Positions 6,691-11,128 of a stretch of DNA of 11,128 bases are shown piece after piece. Within the stretch, counting starts at the first letter, position 1. Every line of letters begins with the position of its first letter. Source of the stretch: Treponema sp. UBA1240 (GTDB lineage: Bacteria; Spirochaetota; Spirochaetia; Treponematales; Treponemataceae). The notes beneath the pieces were generated by a model. It ran no database searches, was not told where the DNA came from, and worked only from the letters and a program-made list of their open reading frames with translations. Location: positions 1-11,128 of the forward strand of contig DBWK01000065.1 of assembly GCA_002308875.1 (NCBI GenBank), written 5' to 3'. Made by a program: the position numbers and the translations under genes.

Positions 6691-7926
6691 ATGGTATCTG
6701 ATGCAACAATCCGTGAAAAAAAACTGCAGAAGATTATTGAGCTCGAAAAAGTATTAAGTCAGATTCAGGATACTGACGTTCTTCTTGAACGTATACTTAC
6801 TGAAGCGCGGGCTATTGTACATGCTGATGCCGGTTCAATATACGTACACGAAGACGGAATGCTCAAAATCCGTTATGCTCAGAATGAAACACAGCGGCGA
6901 AGACTAGCTCCCGGTCAAAAATTACCTTTTAATTTCTTTTCTTTTAAGGTTGATGAAAAATCAATATGCGGCTATTCCGTTCTCACCGGAAAAATCTTAA
7001 ATGTTCCTGATGTTTATGACATTGAGGGAATGCCGTTTGTTTTTAATAAACAGCCCGATATGCTTACCGGCTATAGAACAAAGTCCATGCTTGCTGTTCC
7101 GCTTCGTACAGCCGCCGGAAAAACACTCGGAATTATGCAGATTATCAATGCGGAAGACGAAAAAGGCAACGTAGTTGAATTTGACAGTGACTCGGAGCTT
7201 TATATCGCACACTTTGCAAGTAGCGCAACACAGGCTTTGGAACGTGCCAACCTTACACGTGCTATGGTTTTGCGCATGGTTCAGATGGCGGAGTTCCGCG
7301 ATCCAAAAGAAACCGGTTCGCATGTAAACCGTGTTGCAAACTATGCGGTTGAAATTTATGATCACTGGGCTTTTAAACATAATATTTCAATTCAGGAATC
7401 AGAAAAATTCCGTGATACGCTTAAAATCGCGGCAATGCTTCACGATGTAGGTAAAGTTGCTGTTTCTGATATTATTCTTAAAAAACCGGACAAACTCACT
7501 GAAGAAGAATACAAAATCATTCAGAATCATACGCTTATTGGTGCTACGCTTTTTGATGACCTTCAGTCAGATTTGGATCTTATGTCCAGAGACGTTGCCT
7601 TGCGACACCATGAACGTTGGGACGGAAAGGGCTATCCCGGCAAGGTTGACTTAAAAACCGGCAAAGCTCTTGAAACGGATTCTGAAACAGGAAAGGCTAA
7701 AGGTTTGTGTGGTGATGAAATTCCTCTTGCCGCAAGAATTGTTGCGCTTGCTGATGTTTATGACGCGCTTTCTTCAAAACGTTCTTATAAGCGTTCCTGG
7801 ACGGAAGACGAGGTTCTGCGTGAAATTCAAGACCAGGCGGGAACCCAGTTTGATCCTGAGCTTGTTATGGACTTTTTTGAAGTTCTGCCGAACATCAGAC
7901 AGATTCAGCTTGCATGGCCGGATTAA
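6691..7926 (+). CDS. GAF domain + HD-GYP cyclic-di-GMP phosphodiesterase
   Basis: A 411-residue cytosolic signalling protein. A short N-terminal coiled coil (about 5-28) leads into a GAF domain (about 25-188: DAGSIYVHEDGMLKIRYAQN, then SMLAVPLRTAAGKTLGIMQI), which usually binds a small ligand. An HD-GYP domain follows (about 190-400) with EFRDPKETGSHVNRV (201-215), HDVGKVAVSDIILKKP (251-266), HHERWDGKGYP (306-316), IPLAARIVALADVYDAL (344-360) and GTQFDPELV (384-392). These are the metal-binding and GYP signatures of enzymes that hydrolyse c-di-GMP to pGpG or GMP; some family members act on other cyclic dinucleotides. A polar insert of about 20 residues (321-340, containing two TGKA repeats) separates GYP from GDEIP, unlike the second HD-GYP protein in this window. 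It is the last gene of the plus-strand string, and its stop overlaps the stop of the convergent YaiI gene. Confidence 0.93.
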   Translation: MVSDATIREKKLQKIIELEKVLSQIQDTDVLLERILTEARAIVHADAGSIYVHEDGMLKIRYAQNETQRRRLAPGQKLPFNFFSFKVDEKSICGYSVLTGKILNVPDVYDIEGMPFVFNKQPDMLTGYRTKSMLAVPLRTAAGKTLGIMQIINAEDEKGNVVEFDSDSELYIAHFASSATQALERANLTRAMVLRMVQMAEFRDPKETGSHVNRVANYAVEIYDHWAFKHNISIQESEKFRDTLKIAAMLHDVGKVAVSDIILKKPDKLTEEEYKIIQNHTLIGATLFDDLQSDLDLMSRDVALRHHERWDGKGYPGKVDLKTGKALETDSETGKAKGLCGDEIPLAARIVALADVYDALSSKRSYKRSWTEDEVLREIQDQAGTQFDPELVMDFFEVLPNIRQIQLAWPD

Positions 7927-8408
7927 TTCTGAGCAGAAAACTGCTTGAGCTTTTTTTGTAATTCACGGTCAAGACTGTTTGCAAACAGGTTTATTTCCTT
8001 TTTCCCGTAAACACCGGTGCGTTCGGGCATAATGCCGTTGTTGTATAGTTCCAGATGAAAGTTTCTCATCGCAAGTTTTTCTTTTATATTCTCTTTTGTA
8101 AAAACTAATCCTCTGTCATTCAGTGTGCATATGTTTTTTTCAACAAGGCGTGATGCAAGGGGAATGTCGCGTGTAACGGCAAGATCGTTTTCGTTTATGT
8201 TTTCTACAATGTAATTGTCCGCCGCATCAGCTGAAGAATCGCAGATGTGCATTGTAAAAAGTGAATCCTGCGGTATGGGAATCTGCCTGTTTGCGGCAAA
8301 ATGCACGCTGATATTAAGCCGTTTTGCAAAGCGTATAACAAGGTCTTTAACCTGAACGGGGCAGGAATCGGCGTCTATCCATATTGAAAACGGGCATGAA
8401 TCGGTCAT
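7923..8408 (-). CDS. YaiI/YqxD family (UPF0178, DUF188) protein
   Basis: A 161-residue protein matching the YaiI/YqxD family along its whole length: IWIDADSCPV near the N-terminus (DADSCP at residues 12-17), SSADAADNYIV with two conserved Asp (61 and 64), DLAVTRDIPLASRLV (75-89), and LNDRGLVFTKENI (96-108). The family has a PIN/NYN-like fold with clustered acidic residues that suggests a metal-dependent nuclease, but its biochemical role is not established, so no reaction is claimed. The gene is the last of the minus-strand string; its ATG overlaps the zapA stop by 4 bp (ATGA), implying coupled translation. Its stop codon shares bases with the stop of the convergent HD-GYP gene, leaving no intergenic space. 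No terminator for the minus-strand operon was found. Confidence 0.9.
   Translation of the reverse strand: MTDSCPFSIWIDADSCPVQVKDLVIRFAKRLNISVHFAANRQIPIPQDSLFTMHICDSSADAADNYIVENINENDLAVTRDIPLASRLVEKNICTLNDRGLVFTKENIKEKLAMRNFHLELYNNGIMPERTGVYGKKEINLFANSLDRELQKKLKQFSAQN
7930..7957 (+). terminator. Candidate rho-independent terminator of the plus-strand operon
   Basis: AGCAG (7932-7936), loop AAAA, CTGCT (7941-7945) form a perfect 5-bp stem that can be extended by two G-U pairs. It is followed after a few bases by seven T (7951-7957). It begins a few bases after the TAA at 7924-7926 and lies inside the end of the convergent gene. On the minus strand it lacks a T-tract, so it should act in one direction only. 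The stem is short, hence moderate confidence. Confidence 0.45.
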
Positions 8409-8713
8409 TTTAGTATTTGGTCAATGGTATTAATCATTTTAAGAGTTTTCTTTTCCAGTTCGCCTAATTCGGTTTGTGTAAAATTACTTTTTTCTGAATC
8501 ATGGGAAAGCTGTGATTTGAATAATTCATCTGTGATCATTATTCCGGCAAGAACGGCGACTTTTATGGGTTCTTTGAGCGGGGTTGTTTCCTGTAGGTTT
8601 TTAACCACAGACTCATAATATTTTAAAAGTCTGTTAAGATATTCAGAATCCTCTTCTGCCTGAATGCTGAAAGAAGTACCCAAAACTGTTATGGAAAGCG
8701 TACTTTTTTTCAT
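8405..8713 (-). CDS. zapA: Cell division protein ZapA
   Basis: A 102-residue protein of the ZapA family. The N-terminal globular part contains LSITVLGTSFSIQAEEDSEY (residues 6-25) and then YLNRLLKYYESVVKNLQ, the usual strand-strand-helix arrangement. Next comes IKVAVLAGIMITDELFK (50-66) and a C-terminal helix with coiled-coil character. ZapA bundles FtsZ filaments and stabilises the Z-ring at midcell, commonly as a tetramer. It begins 6 bp after the ZapB-like gene and ends in a 4-bp overlap with the YaiI gene. No Shine-Dalgarno precedes its ATG, so coupled translation is likely. Sequence divergence in the family keeps this just below certain, but the position next to a ZapB-like gene supports it. 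Confidence 0.82.
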   Translation of the reverse strand: MKKSTLSITVLGTSFSIQAEEDSEYLNRLLKYYESVVKNLQETTPLKEPIKVAVLAGIMITDELFKSQLSHDSEKSNFTQTELGELEKKTLKMINTIDQILK

Positions 8714-8719
8714 ATAAGA

Positions 8720-9199
8720 CTAAAAAATGTCTAATTGTTGTGAATTGTCAGTAGAATTGTCTGTCTCATCAGCAGCCGGTTTTTCGAATACCGGTTCTGT
8801 AAAGACTGATGACTGAAAATGATCCTGCTGTTCAATCGGACTAATCTGTGGTTGTTGCTGTGCAGGCTGAACAGGAGGTGTTTGTGTTTGAGGAGCCGAT
8901 GTTGAAACACTTTCTGCAAACGGTTCGTTTTGAGAATGTGTGTTCAAAACCGAATCCTCTACATTGTCAAGATACTTTAAAGCATTGATTATCCCTTGTT
9001 CAATTCGCGGCTGGTCGCTTTCAAAAACAGTTACTTTATTCTGCAGCTCAACGTTAAGTTTTTGCAGTTCATCGCTTTTTACCTTGAGCGCGGAAAATTC
9101 ACTGCGTAAAAAATCGTTTTCTTTTTGCAGTTCACTGATTTTTTTTACAGCCAATTCAACTTTTTGTTCCAAAAGCTGAATTTGATCAAGGGAAATCAT
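8720..9199 (-). CDS. ZapB-like coiled-coil division protein with a disordered tail
   Basis: A 159-residue protein. Residues about 4-60 form a continuous coiled coil with leucine/valine heptads (LLEQKVELAVKKISELQKEN, 9-28), very like the E. coli ZapB coiled coil, which is however only about 80 residues long. A helix RIEQGIINALKYLDNVEDSV (65-84) follows, then a Gln/Pro/Ser/Thr-rich segment (about 88-125, with PPVQPAQQQPQ) and an acidic disordered tail. The tail ends in QQLDIF at the very C-terminus, a possible protein-docking peptide. In E. coli, ZapB bridges ZapA at the Z-ring and the terminus-binding protein MatP. The role here is inferred from the coiled coil and from the gene directly downstream being zapA. 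ATG 9199 follows rplT after 3 bp, with GGAG inside the last rplT codons as Shine-Dalgarno. No signal peptide is present. Confidence 0.7.
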   Translation of the reverse strand: MISLDQIQLLEQKVELAVKKISELQKENDFLRSEFSALKVKSDELQKLNVELQNKVTVFESDQPRIEQGIINALKYLDNVEDSVLNTHSQNEPFAESVSTSAPQTQTPPVQPAQQQPQISPIEQQDHFQSSVFTEPVFEKPAADETDNSTDNSQQLDIF

Positions 9200-9202
9200 A
9201 GC

Positions 9203-9562
9203 TTATGCTCCAATCGCCTTTTTTGCGACTGCCACAACTTCCTTAAAAGCTGCGGGATCTTCAATAGCCATGTTTGACAAAGCTTTGCGGTTAATAACAA
9301 CATTAGCTTTTGTCAGGCCGTCGATAAATCTTGAGTAGCTGATACCTTCAGCACGGCATGCAGCATTCAGACGTGAAATCCACAATGAACGCATAACGCC
9401 TTTTTTATCACGGCGGTCAACATATGCGCTGCACAGTGCTTTTACAACAGCATCTTTTGCAGCTTTGTAGTTTGATCCGCGTCTTCCGCGGAAACCTTTT
9501 GCAAGTTTAAGAATCTTTTTGCGGCGATTCTTGCGTTTTGTACCATCTATTGCTCTAGACAT
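9203..9562 (-). CDS. rplT: 50S ribosomal protein L20 (bL20)
   Basis: A 119-residue, highly basic protein of standard length. The N-terminal extension matches L20 throughout: RKNRRKKILKLAKGFRGRRG (residues 10-29), then the globular part with RRDKKGVMRSLWISRLNAAC (50-69), GISYSRFIDGL and NRKALSNMAIEDPAAF. L20 binds 23S rRNA early in 50S assembly and in E. coli and Bacillus represses its own operon through mRNA binding. The start ATG has AAGGAG 7 nt upstream. The rpmI-rplT gap is only 30 bp, and the infC-rpmI gap 10 bp, so any L20-binding structure would have to lie in coding sequence or in the infC leader. It is followed after 3 bp by the ZapB-like gene, an unusual continuation. Confidence 0.98.
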   Translation of the reverse strand: MSRAIDGTKRKNRRKKILKLAKGFRGRRGSNYKAAKDAVVKALCSAYVDRRDKKGVMRSLWISRLNAACRAEGISYSRFIDGLTKANVVINRKALSNMAIEDPAAFKEVVAVAKKAIGA

Positions 9563-9592
9563 CTAATACTCCTTAAAAGACAGAAAATTTGA

Positions 9593-9793
9593 TTAACCGT
9601 AAGGCAACATCTGTTTGCGTACTCTCGTTGCTTCGGATTCGCTGAGAATTCCGGCAGCACGAAGGTTTCTCTTACGTTTTGGTGCCTTTTTTGTCAGAAT
9701 ATGTCGAAGGTTCATTTTCTTGTACTTTACTTTTCCCGTTCCAGTCAGAGAAAAGCGTTTAGCGGCACTTCGCTTTGATTTCATTTTGGGCAT
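9593..9793 (-). CDS. rpmI: 50S ribosomal protein L35 (bL35)
   Basis: A 66-residue basic protein of standard L35 length. It starts MPKMKSKRSAAKRFSLTGTG and continues with KVKYKKMNLRHILTKKAPKR and the RNLRAAGILS segment, all typical of the family. It is a component of the large ribosomal subunit. GAGGT at 9801-9805, overlapping the infC TGA, serves as its Shine-Dalgarno. The 10-bp gap to infC indicates cotranscription and probable translational coupling, in the classic infC-rpmI-rplT order. Confidence 0.98.
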   Translation of the reverse strand: MPKMKSKRSAAKRFSLTGTGKVKYKKMNLRHILTKKAPKRKRNLRAAGILSESEATRVRKQMLPYG

Positions 9794-9803
9794 TTCGTTT
9801 ACC

Positions 9804-10325
9804 TCATTTTTTTACTTTAGGAACAACTACCATTGACATAAAACGACCTTCCATCGCAGGTTGTTTTTCTACAGAGCAGTCTTCTTCAAGCCGATTTAAA
9901 ACTTTTTTAAGAACTTCAAGCCCCAGTTCGGTATGAGCCAGTTCCCGTCCCCGAAAACGTACTGTAACTTTTACCTTATTTCCTTCGGCTAAAAATTCTT
10001 TAATATGTTTTGACTTAAACTCAATGTCACCTTCTGCAATTTTTGGCTGCATTCTGATTTCTTTGAGCTTTAGTACTTTTTGTTTTTTCTTGGAGTCACG
10101 GAGCTTTTTCTCCAATTCAAAACGATATTTACCATAATCAAGGATTTTACATACGGGCGGATTCGCCTGAGGAGCAACTTCAACAAGATCCAGTTCCTGT
10201 TCCTTTGCTATTTTAAGTGCTTCAAGAATTGGAACTATACCTCTCTGTTCACCCTCACCATCAATAAGTCTGACTTCACGTACACGGATTTGTTCATTAA
10301 CCCGCAAGCCTTTATTTTCCGCCAA
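9804..10325 (-). CDS. infC: Translation initiation factor IF-3
   Basis: A 173-residue protein of normal IF-3 length. The N-terminal domain has RVNEQIRVREVRLIDGEGEQ (residues 8-27) and DLVEVAPQANPPVCKILDYG (46-65), followed by the KYRFELEKKLRDSKKKQK linker helix. The C-terminal domain has IRMQPKIAEGD, VTVRFRGRELAH and GRFMSMVVVPK. IF-3 binds the 30S subunit, checks the start codon and initiator tRNA, and prevents premature subunit joining. The start is TTG (bases 10325-10323) with AGGAGG 4 nt upstream. An in-frame TGA just before the Shine-Dalgarno and the absence of any N-terminal in-frame ATG make this the only sensible start. A rare start codon is a known feature of infC in other bacteria (AUU in E. 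coli), where IF-3 represses its own synthesis. Confidence 0.97.
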   Translation of the reverse strand: MAENKGLRVNEQIRVREVRLIDGEGEQRGIVPILEALKIAKEQELDLVEVAPQANPPVCKILDYGKYRFELEKKLRDSKKKQKVLKLKEIRMQPKIAEGDIEFKSKHIKEFLAEGNKVKVTVRFRGRELAHTELGLEVLKKVLNRLEEDCSVEKQPAMEGRFMSMVVVPKVKK

Positions 10326-10329
10326 CGAT

Positions 10330-10335
10330 CCTCCT
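10330..10335 (-). promoter_or_regulatory. Strong Shine-Dalgarno of infC
   Basis: AGGAGG (minus strand, 10335-10330) sits 4 nt before the TTG start. It is also contained in two AGG codons of a short overlapping reading frame starting at ATG 10338. Its strength and position settle the infC start. Confidence 0.8.
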
Positions 10336-10338
10336 CAT

Positions 10339-10355
10339 GTACGGTAATTCCGTAC
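10339..10355 (-). promoter_or_regulatory. Dyad / hairpin immediately upstream of the infC ribosome binding site
   Basis: A perfect 6-bp inverted repeat GTACGG-AATTA-CCGTAC ends 3 nt before the AGGAGG Shine-Dalgarno of infC. In RNA it would be a small hairpin against the ribosome binding site. On DNA it overlaps a TATAGT hexamer (10359-10354), a possible -10 box, so it could instead be an operator. It has no T-tract and is not a terminator. Function is inferred only from position. Confidence 0.4.
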
Positions 10356-10432
10356 TATAAAAGCAAAACATATAGGTTATAATAACAGAAAAAGCATTAA
10401 AATGTCTATAGTATTTCAGCATTAGGATTAAA

Positions 10433-11128
10433 TTATAGGTCTGTGAGAATATTGATTTTGTTTTCGTATTTGAACTTGTCCGCAATTTCTTTGAACAAAT
10501 CCACAAGTTTGGGGTCAAACTGCGTTCCGCTCGATTCAATAATGATTTTAACCGCTTCATCATGCGAAAGCGCTTTTTTGTAAGGACGTTCCGAAACAAG
10601 GGCATCATACACATCAGCGATTGCCATTACTCTTCCCGCCAAAGGAATTTCCTCACCTTTAAGTTTATTAGGGTAGCCTTTACCATCCCATCGCTCGTGA
10701 TGATGCTGGGCAAGCATTTCGGCATATTTGAGGAATTCATCACCGTATACCGAGACCGAGATTTTGCGTATTATTTTTGCGCCGAATGTGGTATGCTGCA
10801 TCATTATTTCCATTTCTTCGGGCGTGAGCTTTTCCTGTTTTTTAAGAATTGTATCCGAAATAGCGATTTTGCCTACATCATGCAGCTGTGCCGACTGTAT
10901 TAGGAGCGGGATTTTCCATTGTGAGATTTCTTCTTTATAAACGCCTTTTTCTTTCATTGCTTTAAGCATTACCGAAAGATAATGCTGTGTACGCTCAATA
11001 TGACCGCCTGTGTTCACATCCCTGAATTCCACAAGGTTTGCAACCGTGCTTAATATCGAATACTGGAGTTGGAGAATAGTTTCGGTTTTTTCCTTGACTA
11101 TTCTGTTGAGGTTTTCGTTAAAGAACTG
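10433..11128 (-). CDS. HD-GYP domain phosphodiesterase, 5'-truncated by window edge
   Basis: About 231 C-terminal residues are visible and the frame stays open to the window edge, so the start is outside; GTG at 11032 is only an internal valine in a conserved helix. A helical linker (NLNRIVKEKTETILQLQYSI) leads into a full HD-GYP domain. This carries LVEFRDVNTGGHIERTQHYL, HDVGKIAISDTILKKQEKL, HHHERWDGKGYP, GEEIPLAGRVMAIADVYDAL, RPYKKAL and GTQFDPKLVDLF. These are the metal ligands and the GYP signature of c-di-GMP phosphodiesterases. The linker type is common in response regulators with an N-terminal receiver domain, but that domain is not in view. Unlike the GAF/HD-GYP protein at the other end of the operon, it has no insert after GYP. 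It lies 107 bp upstream of infC, with no terminator visible between. Confidence 0.93.
   Translation of the reverse strand, partial: QFFNENLNRIVKEKTETILQLQYSILSTVANLVEFRDVNTGGHIERTQHYLSVMLKAMKEKGVYKEEISQWKIPLLIQSAQLHDVGKIAISDTILKKQEKLTPEEMEIMMQHTTFGAKIIRKISVSVYGDEFLKYAEMLAQHHHERWDGKGYPNKLKGEEIPLAGRVMAIADVYDALVSERPYKKALSHDEAVKIIIESSGTQFDPKLVDLFKEIADKFKYENKINILTDL

Noticed and set aside
10393..10424. Direct repeat AGCATTA (10393-10399 and 10418-10424) upstream of infC
   Set aside because: Seven bases in AT-rich DNA, only two copies and no link to a promoter; likely chance.
1..11128. CRISPR arrays, tRNA or rRNA genes, insertion sequences, prophage genes
   Set aside because: No spaced repeats, cloverleaf structures, rRNA segments, transposase genes or terminal inverted repeats were recognised on either strand.

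Overview
The window looks like chromosomal DNA of a moderately AT-rich spirochaete, most probably a Treponema. The grounds are the protein-level character of the genes (a divergent DegT-like protein, CheW, a GAF/HD-GYP protein, a ZapB-ZapA pair) and a gene order, cheW - degT-like - NAD kinase - recN - hypothetical, that I recall from Treponema pallidum but could not check here. No phage, insertion sequence, CRISPR array, tRNA or rRNA was seen.

Region 1 (1-915) is an AT-rich, accessory-looking edge. It holds the C-terminal part of a membrane CPBP/CAAX-type protease whose start lies outside the window. A short C-terminal remnant of an Rpn/PD-(D/E)XK nuclease-family protein follows, then a gap with a plausible sigma70-type promoter for cheW.

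Region 2 (916-7926, plus strand) is one tightly packed gene string: CheW adaptor, DegT/DnrJ-fold protein without the usual PLP lysine, NAD kinase, RecN, a helical protein of unknown function, an NSUN4-like m5C RNA methyltransferase, and a GAF + HD-GYP cyclic-di-GMP phosphodiesterase. Most neighbours overlap or lie within 20 bp. A plausible intrinsic terminator sits just past the last stop codon, inside the end of the convergent gene.

Region 3 (7923-11128, minus strand) reads in transcription order: an HD-GYP protein cut by the window edge, infC, rpmI, rplT, a ZapB-like coiled-coil protein, zapA, and a YaiI/YqxD-family gene. Translation initiation and 50S ribosomal genes are thus joined, with only 3-10 bp gaps or ATGA overlaps after rplT, to two Z-ring-associated proteins. 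infC starts with TTG behind a strong Shine-Dalgarno and a perfect 6-bp dyad, which fits post-transcriptional or operator control of this operon.

The items most worth a second look are the DegT-like protein with Glu at the Schiff-base lysine position, the extreme C-terminal QLDIF of the ZapB-like protein (resembling a sliding-clamp-binding motif), the stand-alone Rpn C-terminal fragment, and the infC leader. I see no clear new multi-gene defence or mobile system.
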